Source: Eubacteriales bacterium (GTDB lineage Bacteria > Bacillota > Clostridia > Acetivibrionales > JANLFN01). From it: a stretch of DNA of 64,000 bases. Numbering within the stretch: position 1 is the stretch's first letter; each line of letters starts with the position of its first letter. Position numbers and translations under genes: made by a program. This document shows positions 54,137 through 62,800 of this stretch, one piece after another. The stretch lies in NCBI GenBank assembly GCA_024655885.1, contig JANLFN010000001.1, positions 372,001 to 436,000 on the forward strand, read 5' to 3'. Below the pieces are notes generated by a model. It saw only the letters and a list, made by a program, of their open reading frames with translations, made no database searches and had not been told where the DNA came from.

Positions 54137-56515
54137 TCATTTCAACTCTGCGATGGTCACACCCCATTCCCCTTCCCCGTATTTACCCAATCTGAAGGAC
54201 TTTACATGAGGATTTGACCTTAAAAGCTGGTGTATGCCGTTCCTCAGCACTCCCGTGCCCTTGCCGTGTATGATCATAATCTCGCGCAGTCCGGCAATAC
54301 TTGCATCATCCAGGTACTTATCCACACTCTCCATGGCATCGTCTAAGGTAGAACCCCGTAAATCTATTTCAGCAGAGATATGGCTTGACTTGGAAACGCT
54401 TATTCTGCCCAGCCCTGTTTTTTGTATCTCGTTCCTTTGCTCTTGGATTTTTCTTAAATTCGATATGTGAACATTAATTTTCATTATCCCGGCCTGGACC
54501 AACGTTTCGCCATCCTTATCCGGCGGGTTCAGGACCACGCCCTTCTGATTCAGGTTGACAATCAAGACATCGTCTCCGGGCTTCAGATTATTCGGAGGCT
54601 GTGTCAATCCCTGCCTCGGCACAAGAGTCTCCGAAAGTGTTTCCTCTATCCCGTTTATTTTATTCCGCAGGGCTGCCCTCACTTCTTCCGCCGCTTTATT
54701 CCTCTCGGAAGCCTCCTGTTCCTTTTCAAGCTGTCTTATTCTGGCAAGCATGCTTTCCGATTCGGCCTTTGTTTCCTGCAGGATCCTCCGGGCTTCCTCT
54801 CTGGCTTCTTTGAGTATTTTAGCCCTATTGGACTCAATTTTGCTTTTTTCCTCTTCAAGCGCCCTTTTTATTTTCTCTATTTCAAGCCGGTAACTTTCTG
54901 CTTTGATTTTCTCTTTTTCCGCTTCGCTGCGGTTCTTTTCAATATTCATCAGCAGGTCTTCAAACCTTATATCCTCCTGGGTGAGGAACTCTTTTGCCTT
55001 ATCCAAAACAGATTCTTTCAAGCCAAGCCTTCTTGAGATGGCAAAAGCGTTGCTTTTCCCGGGAACCCCTATAAGAAGCTTGTAGGTCGGCTTCAAAGTA
55101 TCCACGTCAAACTCGCAGCACGCGTTTTCAACACCCTTCGTGGACAGGGCATACACCTTCAGCTCACTGTAGTGGGTGGTGGCCACGGTAATGGCACCTG
55201 CTTCATGGAGGTTCTCAAGGATGGCCATCGCCAGAGCCGCGCCCTCGGTAGGGTCGGTGCCCGCCCCCAGCTCATCAAAAAGGACCAGAGACCGGTGACC
55301 CGCATTCTCTAAAATTTCCACGATGTTTTTCATGTGGGAGGAAAAAGTGCTCAGGCTCTGCTCGATGCTCTGCTCGTCCCCTATATCCGCAAATATTCTG
55401 TCGTACAGGCTTATCTGCGTCCCTTCGCTGGCAGGAATGTGCAACCCTGCCTGGGTCATGAGCGTAAACAGGCCCACGGTTTTCAAGGTCACCGTCTTGC
55501 CGCCTGTATTGGGGCCTGTGACCACAAGAGTTTTAAACTCATCTCCTATCCAGAAATCGATAGGCACCACGGTTTTTGGGTCCAGGAGAGGATGCCTGCC
55601 TTTCTTTATAACCGTAAATCCACAGTCGTTGATCCCGGGGCATATGCAGTTCAAATCCAAACTGAACCTGGCCTTGGCAAAAATAAAGTCAAGCTTCGCC
55701 AAAATGGCAATATTGGACATAAGCTCGTTCAATATACTTTCAACATCTGCCGTCAGTTCCCTGAGAATCCGCTCTATTTCCAGCTGTTCTTTAATCTTCA
55801 GCTGCTTTATTTCATTATTGGCTTCCACCACGGCCATGGGCTCAATAAAAATTGTGGCCCCGCTGGAGGAGGAATCATGGACAAGACCTGGGATTTCGCT
55901 CCGGTGCTCCTGCTTTACGGGCACAACATACCTGCCGTCTCGGATGGTGACAATGGATTCCTGCATGTACTTCTGGTATTTTGTTGATTTTATTATATCG
56001 TTGAGCCTATCCCTTATAGAGTTTTGGAGATTCAGCACCTGTCTTCTTATGCTGGCCAATGCGGGGCTGGCATTATCCGAAATTTCCTCTTCACTTAAAA
56101 TTGAAAGCCTGATTTTTTCCTCAATCCGCCTATGGGGCACAAGGCAGTTAATGAGCTCACTTACGGCATTGCCGTCTTCCATGGCCGCACCGTCCAGTGC
56201 ATAGCTTTTCAGGTTTCTGCTTGCCCTGAGTGTATCCGCCACCTTCAGCAGTTCTCCGGGACTTAGAACAGCCCCTACCTTCACCCGTTTCAGGCTGTCC
56301 CTGATATCATGGACACCCCCTAAAGGCGGGCTGCCTTTCCTGGAGATGAAGCTTACTCCGTCGCTTGTCTCCTTAAGGAGGTTTAGAATTTTTGAAAAAT
56401 CTCTTTCGGGCAGGAGTGAAGCCGCCATTTCTTTTCCAAGCTCCGAAGCGGCCAGATTCATTACCCTCATTACGATTTTGTCGAATTCCAAGACCCTTAT
56501 TGCTTTTTCGAACAT
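54137..56515 (-). CDS. mutS2: Endonuclease MutS2 (MutSB), ribosome rescue/collision factor
   Basis: A 792-residue MutS-family ATPase without the mismatch-reading domain. It has the core and clamp domains (1-310), an ABC-type ATPase with GPNTGGKTVTLKTVG and LVLFDELGAGTDPTEGAALA, a long coiled coil (about 515-640, Glu/Lys/Arg-rich), a KOW-like segment and a C-terminal Smr endonuclase domain (about 715-792, with DLRGSTLDDA, IHGKGTGVLRNGIHQLL). MutS2 has been linked to suppression of recombination and, in Bacillus, to splitting of collided ribosomes. The ATG is at 56513-56515 with AGAGGA 11 nt upstream. Confidence 0.96.
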   Translation of the reverse strand: MFEKAIRVLEFDKIVMRVMNLAASELGKEMAASLLPERDFSKILNLLKETSDGVSFISRKGSPPLGGVHDIRDSLKRVKVGAVLSPGELLKVADTLRASRNLKSYALDGAAMEDGNAVSELINCLVPHRRIEEKIRLSILSEEEISDNASPALASIRRQVLNLQNSIRDRLNDIIKSTKYQKYMQESIVTIRDGRYVVPVKQEHRSEIPGLVHDSSSSGATIFIEPMAVVEANNEIKQLKIKEQLEIERILRELTADVESILNELMSNIAILAKLDFIFAKARFSLDLNCICPGINDCGFTVIKKGRHPLLDPKTVVPIDFWIGDEFKTLVVTGPNTGGKTVTLKTVGLFTLMTQAGLHIPASEGTQISLYDRIFADIGDEQSIEQSLSTFSSHMKNIVEILENAGHRSLVLFDELGAGTDPTEGAALAMAILENLHEAGAITVATTHYSELKVYALSTKGVENACCEFDVDTLKPTYKLLIGVPGKSNAFAISRRLGLKESVLDKAKEFLTQEDIRFEDLLMNIEKNRSEAEKEKIKAESYRLEIEKIKRALEEEKSKIESNRAKILKEAREEARRILQETKAESESMLARIRQLEKEQEASERNKAAEEVRAALRNKINGIEETLSETLVPRQGLTQPPNNLKPGDDVLIVNLNQKGVVLNPPDKDGETLVQAGIMKINVHISNLRKIQEQRNEIQKTGLGRISVSKSSHISAEIDLRGSTLDDAMESVDKYLDDASIAGLREIMIIHGKGTGVLRNGIHQLLRSNPHVKSFRLGKYGEGEWGVTIAELK

Positions 56516-56534
56516 TAATAGGAAGTCCTCTTTC

Positions 56535-56723
56535 TTACTTTGCTAGAATAATTCGATGATCTACCAGGGCCAGTTCCTTTATCCTGGCTTTCACTATTTT
56601 CCTCTGTCCAAAAATATTTTCCAGTATCAGCTTGTCATCCTCCGGGATTACCTTGTCAACTCCTTCGATCAGCAATGACATGCTCCCGTTTTCATCAACT
56701 AAATATGCATTTGCTTCACACAT
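56535..56723 (-). CDS. cooT: CooT-family small nickel-binding protein
   Basis: A 62-residue protein starting MCEANAYLVDENGS, with PEDDKLILENIFGQRKIVKARIKELALVDHRIILAK. This is the CooT pattern: a cysteine at position 2 and a small barrel. CooT of Rhodospirillum binds Ni(II) through Cys2 and serves carbon monoxide dehydrogenase maturation. Family members are also found in hydrogenase-containing Clostridia, and this genome encodes HypC-F. No CODH gene is in the window, so the nickel target is unknown. The ATG has a GAGGTG site; mutS2 follows 19 nt downstream. Confidence 0.75.
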   Translation of the reverse strand: MCEANAYLVDENGSMSLLIEGVDKVIPEDDKLILENIFGQRKIVKARIKELALVDHRIILAK

Positions 56724-56811
56724 GATATTTCACCTCATCCACAGAATTTGTTAACTTATTGTTTTTCAAAAATATATAACCGCAAAAAACAGCCATATAT
56801 CTTCCAAAGGC

Positions 56812-57219
56812 TTACAAAAGGCTTTTTACGATTGAAACCGCCCCATCAATGTGATGGGGTAAAGGTTCGTTTTTCACGCCCACAACTTCAATATTGCACC
56901 TGTTCAACGGTATCAATACCTTTTTGGCCGGACTTTCGGAAATGGCCTGGGCCATTAAAGGGGTAAGCTCGCCCATCATGGAGTTTGTGACAATAATGCC
57001 GATTCCCCCCAGAATCACATCTACCTTACCCGCATTATAGACAATTGCGTTTTCTCCGGAAGCCCCTTCATTCGCTCCGGCTTTTAACATCAAGGCGGTT
57101 GCAGCTGCATTGGTACCCAGGGCAATGATTTCCACGTCTTCAGCCAATTCCCTGCGCAGTTTTTCGACTATGGCTTTGCCTATACCCCCGCCCTGTCCGT
57201 CAATAACCGCAATCTTCAT
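56812..57219 (-). CDS. DUF3842 family protein
   Basis: A 135-residue protein with a nucleotide-binding-like start (MKIAVIDGQGGGIGKAIVEKL), an ALGTNAAATALMLKAGA segment and GGIGIIVTNSMMGELTPLMAQAI. The rest ends LIPLNRCNIEVVGVKNEPLPHHI. This matches the DUF3842 family known from Clostridia. The glycine-rich first loop suggests a dinucleotide- or phosphate-binding fold, but no activity is established. It is followed by the CooT-like gene with 88 nt between, and the two commonly co-occur in related genomes, as far as I recall. The ATG has GGGAGG upstream. Confidence 0.8.
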   Translation of the reverse strand: MKIAVIDGQGGGIGKAIVEKLRRELAEDVEIIALGTNAAATALMLKAGANEGASGENAIVYNAGKVDVILGGIGIIVTNSMMGELTPLMAQAISESPAKKVLIPLNRCNIEVVGVKNEPLPHHIDGAVSIVKSLL

Positions 57220-57297
57220 TCAATTCCTCCCTTATTCCATAAATAGAATATAAGTTCAAGCACAAGCCGCTGCTTTATCCAATAAATATTTTTTTGC

Positions 57298-57468
57298 CTA
57301 CCCTTTTATAAGGCCGGCTATTTTTAGTTCCGGCTTGGGGTACATCTCATGGTTGCAATTAGGGTATTTTATTTTTTTACAGGACCTGCTCATAGGACAG
57401 CCTGCACATCCGCCTTTGCTTTGATTTACATCAAAAATGAGCCCACACATTTCACATTTTAAATGCAT
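57298..57468 (-). CDS. Small Cys-rich protein, probable zinc ribbon (56 residues)
   Basis: A short gene with ATG 57466-57468 and GGAGG 4 nt upstream. The protein begins MHLKCEMCGLIFDV, continues GGCAGCPMSRSCKKIKYP and NCNHEMYPKPELKI. Cysteines at 5, 8, 21, 24, 30 and 38 (CxxC, CxxC, C, C) and His40 suggest one or two metal sites. Similar small proteins with CxxC...CPMSxxC...CPNC and a Pro-Glu-Leu tail are known next to Feo or metal-related genes in Clostridia, but I do not have a firm family name. A TGATATAAT extended -10 box lies 37 nt upstream. It precedes DUF3842 and CooT, also metal-linked. Confidence 0.72.
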   Translation of the reverse strand: MHLKCEMCGLIFDVNQSKGGCAGCPMSRSCKKIKYPNCNHEMYPKPELKIAGLIKG

Positions 57469-57504
57469 CAATCCTCCGGCAGTTTTTCAACCGCATTTAA
57501 GGTT

Positions 57505-57513
57505 ATTATATCA
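57505..57513 (-). promoter_or_regulatory. Extended -10 promoter for the small Cys-rich gene
   Basis: The minus strand reads TGATATAAT, an extended -10 (TGnTATAAT). The -35 region is weak, which is usual for extended -10 promoters. Initiation near 57498 gives a 30-nt leader. Confidence 0.5.
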
Positions 57514-57580
57514 TATTCATTGTTATTTAGTAAAAACATATATTTGTTATTTTTTTAAACTGTTTTGTAAGAATTCTCTA

Positions 57581-58114
57581 TTACAGTTTAATCCTCTTTC
57601 TGATTTTTTGATAATAATATTGAATAAAAAGGGAATAGACATAATCATACAGGAAAAAAACCACCTCGGAGGCCAGTATGACAGCCCAGACGGGGAATAT
57701 CTCCAACCGGATAGGGTCAAAGGAAAGAACCTGCCGGGCAAAAAATATTGCCGCCACCAGTACGGCATTAAAATATGCCGCTTTGAAAATATATTCAACC
57801 ACCGGATTTTTTATTTTTTCTGCATAGAACTTTACTATTCCGTAGATCCCAAAAAAGGCTATATAAGAAAACAAGCCGCCCACATTCCCCCTCAAGGCCA
57901 AAAACGCCAGCATACAGGAAGCCGGATAAAAAACCCAGCCCGCTTTTATGCCGAATTCCATGAGAACGACGGCTATATAAAAGGAGCTCAAAACATAAAG
58001 GGACAATTTGCCGGTAGGGGATACAGCCGCAGCAAAGAGAGTCAGGGATGTAAGCGCAAGCAGTATTCCTCCCAGAGCAATTTTTCTGGCAGTAAAGGAT
58101 TTGTTATCAGTCAT
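57581..58114 (-). CDS. Conserved membrane protein, possibly ECF-type S component-like
   Basis: A 177-residue protein with about five or six transmembrane segments starting ARKIALGGILLALTSLTLFAA, followed by SPTGKLSLYVLSSFYIAVVLMEFGIKAG. The N-terminal pattern (Arg-Lys, then an Ala/Leu-rich helix) recalls substrate-binding subunits of ECF transporters, and similar short clostridial membrane proteins are widely annotated as hypothetical. No energy-coupling genes are nearby. A basic KIRKRIKL end is likely cytoplasmic. The ATG has GAGGTAGGT upstream. Function not assignable. Confidence 0.65.
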   Translation of the reverse strand: MTDNKSFTARKIALGGILLALTSLTLFAAAVSPTGKLSLYVLSSFYIAVVLMEFGIKAGWVFYPASCMLAFLALRGNVGGLFSYIAFFGIYGIVKFYAEKIKNPVVEYIFKAAYFNAVLVAAIFFARQVLSFDPIRLEIFPVWAVILASEVVFFLYDYVYSLFIQYYYQKIRKRIKL

Positions 58115-58209
58115 ACCTACCTCTTTTTAGTGGCTAAGGCACATTAAAAGCTTTGCTTTCCAAGCCAATATGAGCCTATAAGCCTTAAACCATAAGCATT
58201 GAACCGCCT

Positions 58210-58827
58210 TCAGCAGCAATCGATAAAATCTCCGCCGCCGCATTCACAGCAGCAGTCGGTACACCACAGACACTGGCATACCGTGCATAGGTCAGGGCCG
58301 GTCCGGTAGCCCCTGCCGAAGGCGCTGCCTCTGTAAGCCCTGTTTGACATGCCCATACGGTTTAAGGCATCCCTGTATTCAAAATTTACAGGATCCATGT
58401 TTACAGCGGTCTGTATATGGGAATAGGCCTCATCATACCAGCCTTTGCGCAGGAATATCAGGCCCTTCAGATAGTACCACTGTGCCGTGCGGTCATTTGC
58501 TCCATTCAGCATTTCCTCCGCCACTCCCAGATTACCGCTGTTTACATATACCCTTACCTGTCTGTAAAATTCATTATCTCCCTGGCCATTCCCGTTCCAC
58601 TGTCCCGTCCTGCTCCCGGCGCCGTAATCCCTCCTTGGATTCCCATTTTTCATCAGATAATCATAGGCCTCGTTCACTTCTCTGAGTTTTTCCTCGGCAA
58701 GCTCAGATAAGGGATTACTCTGGTACTGGTCCGGGTGGTATTTTTTTACCAGCTCCCTGTACGCTTTTTTTATTTCTTCCTCACTTGCTCCCTCTTTAAT
58801 ACCTAAAACCTCATACGGATTTTTCAA
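58210..58827 (-). CDS. J-domain (DnaJ-like) protein with TPR-like and Cys-rich tail
   Basis: A 205-residue protein. The J domain (about 3-65) shows [34 protein letters not shown] with the HPD motif that stimulates DnaK. A helical region (about 90-165) reads like TPR-type repeats ([39 protein letters not shown]). The C-terminus is unusually cysteine-rich ([25 protein letters not shown]), which could bind metal. It is not the canonical DnaJ, which is longer with G/F and CxxCxGxG repeats. The TTG start at 58825-58827 overlaps the stop of the DUF5685 gene by 4 nt, so the two are coupled. Confidence 0.85.
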   Translation of the reverse strand: MKNPYEVLGIKEGASEEEIKKAYRELVKKYHPDQYQSNPLSELAEEKLREVNEAYDYLMKNGNPRRDYGAGSRTGQWNGNGQGDNEFYRQVRVYVNSGNLGVAEEMLNGANDRTAQWYYLKGLIFLRKGWYDEAYSHIQTAVNMDPVNFEYRDALNRMGMSNRAYRGSAFGRGYRTGPDLCTVCQCLWCTDCCCECGGGDFIDCC

Positions 58828-59696
58828 TTTTTTACAACCCCTATCTTTAGAATTTGCTCCGTCTTTCTTAGCATTCCCATAAAAATTATATTTTCAACGA
58901 TCCCCGCATTCTTTTTAATATCCAACAATTCATAGGCTTTTCCAACTTCACTTAAAGTATAGGTCAAGACGAACTCCACCTTGTCTTTAATACGGTTTTT
59001 AAAATCATCCACATTTTCGTCCTTGTAGCAGAACTGCCGAACCAAAGAGTTATACGTTTTCTTCCTTATATCCTTTTCCACATCGTCATAGGCATCCAGG
59101 ATATAAATCCATTTTCCAAGATTATACCCCATCCATTTGAGTATCCGTTCGTTTTTGCTGTCCCGGCACAGGGGCTCAAAGGCCAGGATGATTTCCATAA
59201 TGCCCGCAAAGGGCTCTGCCGCCTCATCCATAGAACAGCATCCCTCTTTTTCAAGCAAGGACAGCTGCTCTAATTTACTCTCAATTATATCACATTTTTC
59301 CTTATACTTTTTTTTCAGCTTTTTGTAGGCGGGTTTCAATACCATAACAGCAGCGGCCGACAGTTTTGAATCCCCGTCATTTCTTTTATCCATCAAATTA
59401 TAATACGCCAGCAGAACATTCATGTCTGAAGCATAATCAATAATTTCGTCATTTATTATTACATTTTTTTTCTTTGCGGGATGGGCAACACACCTTTCCC
59501 TGCACACCCTCAGTTCCTTATCGTTTATGGAAGAAATGAGGAGGGCGAGAAAAGCGGAATCGTAGTTTAAAGTAAGGCGCGGAACCTGTCCGTACCTTTT
59601 CCCTATGGATTTGCATACACTGCAGTAATATGCCCTGAACAGTTCAAATTCCTTTATTTTCAATTCCGGTTTTTCCGGCACAATATATCCAAACAC
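58824..59696 (-). CDS. DUF5685 family protein
   Basis: A 290-residue protein starting [20 protein letters not shown], with [16 protein letters not shown] and [15 protein letters not shown], a [11 protein letters not shown] segment, and [19 protein letters not shown] near the middle. This pattern is that of DUF5685, a mostly helical clostridial family of unknown role. The Cys pattern CxxC in YYCSVC and later Cys residues may bind metal. The start is GTG 59694-59696 behind AAAGGTGA; the open frame extends 12 codons further upstream. It is translationally coupled to the J-domain protein downstream, so they may act together. Confidence 0.8.
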   Translation of the reverse strand: MFGYIVPEKPELKIKEFELFRAYYCSVCKSIGKRYGQVPRLTLNYDSAFLALLISSINDKELRVCRERCVAHPAKKKNVIINDEIIDYASDMNVLLAYYNLMDKRNDGDSKLSAAAVMVLKPAYKKLKKKYKEKCDIIESKLEQLSLLEKEGCCSMDEAAEPFAGIMEIILAFEPLCRDSKNERILKWMGYNLGKWIYILDAYDDVEKDIRKKTYNSLVRQFCYKDENVDDFKNRIKDKVEFVLTYTLSEVGKAYELLDIKKNAGIVENIIFMGMLRKTEQILKIGVVKN

Positions 59697-59863
59697 CCTA
59701 TCACCTTTTTCATTACCCCAGCCTCCATCCATCTTCCCATCTAAGCTTCAAGCGGAATGCACGGCTTGCCGCATATAATATTAAAATCTTACCATAGGAT
59801 CGTAAAAATTGAAAGATATTGATTTTTAAAGCCACTGAGTTATAATATCAATTAACCGCCGGT

Positions 59864-59892
59864 GGCGAAACTATTTAAAAAAAAGTTTCGCC
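59864..59892 (+). promoter_or_regulatory. Hairpin upstream of the DUF815 gene
   Basis: A perfect 9-bp inverted repeat GGCGAAACT/AGTTTCGCC encloses an A-rich 11-nt loop. It lies in the divergent gap between the DUF5685 and DUF815 genes, 77 nt before the latter. A TATAAT box follows at 59918-59923, so the dyad is upstream of a likely promoter and could be a regulator site rather than an RNA hairpin. Confidence 0.4.
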
Positions 59893-59968
59893 TCTCAATA
59901 CCAAAACTTCACCATTATATAATTTTTTTAATGATCATCGTTTCATCACTAATAAAGGAGACTTACAT

Positions 59969-61333
59969 ATGTCCGGCAATAATAGCACGAAATACGGTTT
60001 CAGGGAAATTAACCTGGCTCTCCGTTCCATATCGGTTTTCAGAAATATCTTGAAAGACAAGGTTGTCAATAGCTTTGCGGCACTGATCGACAGCCTCTGC
60101 AGCAGTAATCCATGTCTGTACACCATTGTAGACCGGTACGGCTCATTTTATTTTGACCTGGTAAATCATAGCCCCATTGTATCCTTTAAGGATTACATCA
60201 TAGATAAGATTCTATACGATGAAAATCCCTATACACGGACTGCGGAGAACAAGGGGCGGGACAGTATGGACAGCAGGATGCTCCAGGCCGCGTCCCAGGA
60301 CCTGTTCTACCTGCAGTTGATTTCGGACGTCTCCGCTTCCCGGGTGAAAGAAGGCCTTTTAAAAAGTTCCCTGTGCGGTTTCCCGTTTGAAAGGAAGATG
60401 GTTGAAGAGCTGCCTTCATGGGATTCCGGCCCCGCGGACACGGGCGAATCCTCCAACGGCAGTGAAAATGCCAAGGAGCTGAAGGCCGTGCTAAAGGCGA
60501 GCAGGGACTGGAGGGAATGCATTGAAGCAGTTTCAAATTATTACCGGCAGTACGGTTGCGGGCTTTTCTCACAGTACAGGGCTTTCAGCTGGGAGGGTTC
60601 CGGAAAGGAAGGAAGGATTGTGCCGATAACCGCTTACGACCCCATCAGGCTGTCCGACCTGGTGGGATATGAAACCCAGCGGAAAGAGGTAATAAGCAAC
60701 ACTCTCCAATTCCTGAAAGGTTTCCGTGCAAACAACATGCTGTTGTACGGCGACAGAGGGACCGGGAAATCTTCTACCGTAAAAGCTGTGTTAAACGAGT
60801 ATCATGATCTCGGCCTGCGTATCATTGAAATTCCCAAAAACCGGCTTGTTGATTTTCAGGTACTCTCCAGGCAATTGAGGGGAAGAAAACAAAAGTTTAT
60901 TATTTTTGTCGATGACCTGTCCTTTGAAGACAGCGAAGAAAATTATACCGCGCTGAAATCGGTGCTTGAAGGAGGTCTGGAGTCCAAGCCTGCAAACGTT
61001 GTTATTTATGCCACCTCCAACCGCCGTCATTTGATAAAGGAAAATTTCAGCGACAGGGCAGGTTTGCTTTCCGGGAATGGGGACGATGAAATACGGTCTG
61101 CCGATACCATGCAGGAAAAGCTCTCTCTCTCCGACCGGTTTGGAATAACCGTTGTTTTCCCTTCTCCGGACAAATCTACATACCTTGAGATCGCAGAAGG
61201 CATCGCCTCCAGGAGAGGGTTGACTATTGACAGAGAACTGCTTCATCAGCAGGCTTTAAAATGGGAGCTATGGTACAACGGACGCTCTCCCAGAACAGCG
61301 CGTCAGTTTATTGATTGGCTGGAAGGACAGTGA
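59969..61333 (+). CDS. DUF815 family AAA-type ATPase
   Basis: A 454-residue ATPase, the only long plus-strand gene in the window. The N-terminal half (1-230) is specific to the family; the ATPase domain has Walker A GDRGTGKSS (261-269), Walker B IIFVDDLSFED (about 310), the arginine region TSNRRHLI and a C-terminal lid with RSPRTARQFIDWL. DUF815 proteins resemble DnaC/Orc-type loaders, but their substrate is unknown. The ATG at 59969-59971 has AAAGGAG upstream. It converges with pgsA, with only 12 nt between the stops and a small hairpin there. Confidence 0.88.
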   Translation: MSGNNSTKYGFREINLALRSISVFRNILKDKVVNSFAALIDSLCSSNPCLYTIVDRYGSFYFDLVNHSPIVSFKDYIIDKILYDENPYTRTAENKGRDSMDSRMLQAASQDLFYLQLISDVSASRVKEGLLKSSLCGFPFERKMVEELPSWDSGPADTGESSNGSENAKELKAVLKASRDWRECIEAVSNYYRQYGCGLFSQYRAFSWEGSGKEGRIVPITAYDPIRLSDLVGYETQRKEVISNTLQFLKGFRANNMLLYGDRGTGKSSTVKAVLNEYHDLGLRIIEIPKNRLVDFQVLSRQLRGRKQKFIIFVDDLSFEDSEENYTALKSVLEGGLESKPANVVIYATSNRRHLIKENFSDRAGLLSGNGDDEIRSADTMQEKLSLSDRFGITVVFPSPDKSTYLEIAEGIASRRGLTIDRELLHQQALKWELWYNGRSPRTARQFIDWLEGQ

Positions 61334-61337
61334 GAAT

Positions 61338-61359
61338 ACTCCCCTTTACTTTTGGGAGT
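61338..61359. terminator. Short hairpin between convergent DUF815 and pgsA genes
   Basis: ACTCCC (61338-61343) and GGGAGT (61354-61359) pair around a 10-nt loop; it overlaps the last codons of pgsA. There is no T-run on either strand, so if it terminates transcription it is weak. Confidence 0.3.
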
Positions 61360-61870
61360 CGCTTCTGATTTGTCTGTAAGTAAAAGAATACATGACGAAT
61401 GCGAATAAAGTGGGCAGAACGGCCACTCCCACAAGGATTCCGCTAAGGGGCTCTTTTAGGTCAAACACTATGACCGCTATGATTGCAAAATAAAAAACTA
61501 CGGTTGCCAGCTTTCCGTACCAGTTTGCCGAGACTACGTGTTTTTCCTTTCTATACAGTAAAATGCTGCCCAGGCCCATAAAGGACTCCTTGGCAACCAC
61601 TATGATCAAAACAAAGACCGGGATCCGGTTATGAAGGGTTAAAAGCACCAGTGCCGTTATTTGCATGAGTTTGTCCGCCACAGGGTCGGCAAGCTTCCCA
61701 AAGGAAGTCACCATGTTGTATTTTCTCGCAATATATCCGTCCATCACATCCGTAATTCCCCCCGATAGAAAGAAGACCAATGCCACCGAATAATACTCTA
61801 TGTAGAGAAAATACGCAAAAAAAGGTATTAGGATAAACCTTATGGCTGTCAAAACATTCGGTATATTCAC
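61346..61870 (-). CDS. pgsA: CDP-diacylglycerol-glycerol-3-phosphate 3-phosphatidyltransferase PgsA
   Basis: A 174-residue membrane enzyme forming phosphatidylglycerol phosphate from CDP-diacylglycerol. It starts MNIPNVLTAIRFILIPFFAYFL and carries the CDP-alcohol phosphotransferase motif in TDVMDGYIARKYNMVTSFGKLADPVADK (DG..AR........G...D...D). Five transmembrane helices are likely. The product pathway supplies phosphatidylglycerol used by Lgt. The start is GTG 61868-61870 behind AGGTGG. Confidence 0.92.
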   Translation of the reverse strand: MNIPNVLTAIRFILIPFFAYFLYIEYYSVALVFFLSGGITDVMDGYIARKYNMVTSFGKLADPVADKLMQITALVLLTLHNRIPVFVLIIVVAKESFMGLGSILLYRKEKHVVSANWYGKLATVVFYFAIIAVIVFDLKEPLSGILVGVAVLPTLFAFVMYSFTYRQIRSDSQK

Positions 61871-61961
61871 TGCTTCACCACCTGATCTGATTTTTACGTA
61901 TAGTTTACCATATTTTATGTTTTATTGGCAATCAAATATGCACAACTCCAATTCCTTACCA

Positions 61962-62390
61962 TTAAGGCTTTTGATCTTCCATGGCTCTGAGCATTAGCTG
62001 ATAAACATCCGGGCAAAACTTCTTTATATTGACCGGCTTCAAATCCCTGTTTGTCCATGCATGAGTTGTTTCTCCCCAGGTTATTAAATCAGGCTTCCCT
62101 TTAATATATACCTCATAATAAAATGTTATTCTCACAACAGTCATAGACTTTATCCATGTTTTTACAATAATTTCATCCTCATATCTTGCCGCTCCCTTAA
62201 AAAAGCACTTTAATTCTACCAGAGGGAGCAAACAGCCTTTTTCTTCAATTTTTGAATACGGCATCCCCATTTTTTTTACGAAATCCGTCCTCCCGGCTTC
62301 AAACCAAACGGGATAATTTGAATGGTGAACGATCCCCATCTGATCTGTTTCCGCATACCTTACAATAAATGATGTTTCAGAAATAAACAT
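61962..62390 (-). CDS. Acyl-CoA thioesterase, YbgC/4HBT-like hotdog fold
   Basis: A 142-residue hotdog-fold thioesterase. It shows the 4HBT pattern FIVRYAETDQMGIVHHSNYPVWFEAGRTDFVKKMG, with the catalytic aspartate of TDQMGIVHHSNY, then a VRITFYYEVYIKG strand and a TTHAWTNRDLKPVNI segment. Substrates of such enzymes vary (acyl-CoA or acyl-ACP), so the specific reaction is not assigned. The start used is ATG 62388-62390; a GTG three codons upstream is possible. It stands alone between pgsA and a strong hairpin. Confidence 0.88.
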   Translation of the reverse strand: MFISETSFIVRYAETDQMGIVHHSNYPVWFEAGRTDFVKKMGMPYSKIEEKGCLLPLVELKCFFKGAARYEDEIIVKTWIKSMTVVRITFYYEVYIKGKPDLITWGETTHAWTNRDLKPVNIKKFCPDVYQLMLRAMEDQKP

Positions 62391-62418
62391 TTTCAGCACC
62401 GTCCGTTACCCATATACA

Positions 62419-62463
62419 ACATTAAACCCGTGTACCTGTTTTAGACACGGGAATATTTAATGT
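62419..62463. terminator. Strong two-part hairpin between the thioesterase and DUF2007-like genes
   Basis: ACATTAAA and TTTAATGT form an outer stem, and CCCGTGT and ACACGGG an inner stem, separated by a 4-nt bulge, with an 11-nt loop. It follows the DUF2007-like stop by about 22 nt in the minus direction. There is no long T-run, but total pairing is 15 bp, so it may act as a terminator or RNA stabiliser. Confidence 0.6.
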
Positions 62464-62485
62464 CAATATTTCTGTTGTTTTGCTG

Positions 62486-62683
62486 TCAAAAACCTTTTTC
62501 TATAATTACGCTGTGGGCTTCTTCAACCTCAGCTTCAGGAACCAACACCTCATAATAATTGTCATTGTTTTCGTGGTTTTTGCTAATTGGTCTGATTTTT
62601 ACCAGTATACCGTCCTGTGAAAGCAAATCTTGAAGCTTTGTGGCAATATCCTTGCTTTGAGCCATATATACTACAGTCCACAT
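62486..62683 (-). CDS. Small DUF2007-like protein
   Basis: A 65-residue protein starting MWTVVYMAQSKDIATKLQDL, then LSQDGILVKIRPIS, and ending with a VLVPEAEVEEAHSVIIEKGF segment. The pattern of an alpha/beta unit with a V-P-E-A-E-x-E-E-A-H end is like the DUF2007 putative signal-transducing proteins. Short clostridial proteins of this type occur upstream of dnaE or near it; the role is unknown. The start is ATG 62681-62683 with GGGGCG 7 nt upstream; an in-frame ATG 10 codons earlier is less likely. Confidence 0.65.
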   Translation of the reverse strand: MWTVVYMAQSKDIATKLQDLLSQDGILVKIRPISKNHENNDNYYEVLVPEAEVEEAHSVIIEKGF

Positions 62684-62800
62684 AAAAACACGCCCCTTTT
62701 TTTTATAATGCATTCGGAAATTATAGCCTTACATGGGTATTTTCATTCCCGTGATGCATTTCACATAGAAGCTACCTCGAAATTTACGCAAAGGCCTAGT

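Noticed and set aside
54000-54209. A 69-codon plus-strand frame at the end of mutS2
   Set aside because: Half of it is antisense to the conserved MutS2 Smr domain and it has no recognisable domain or ribosome binding site.
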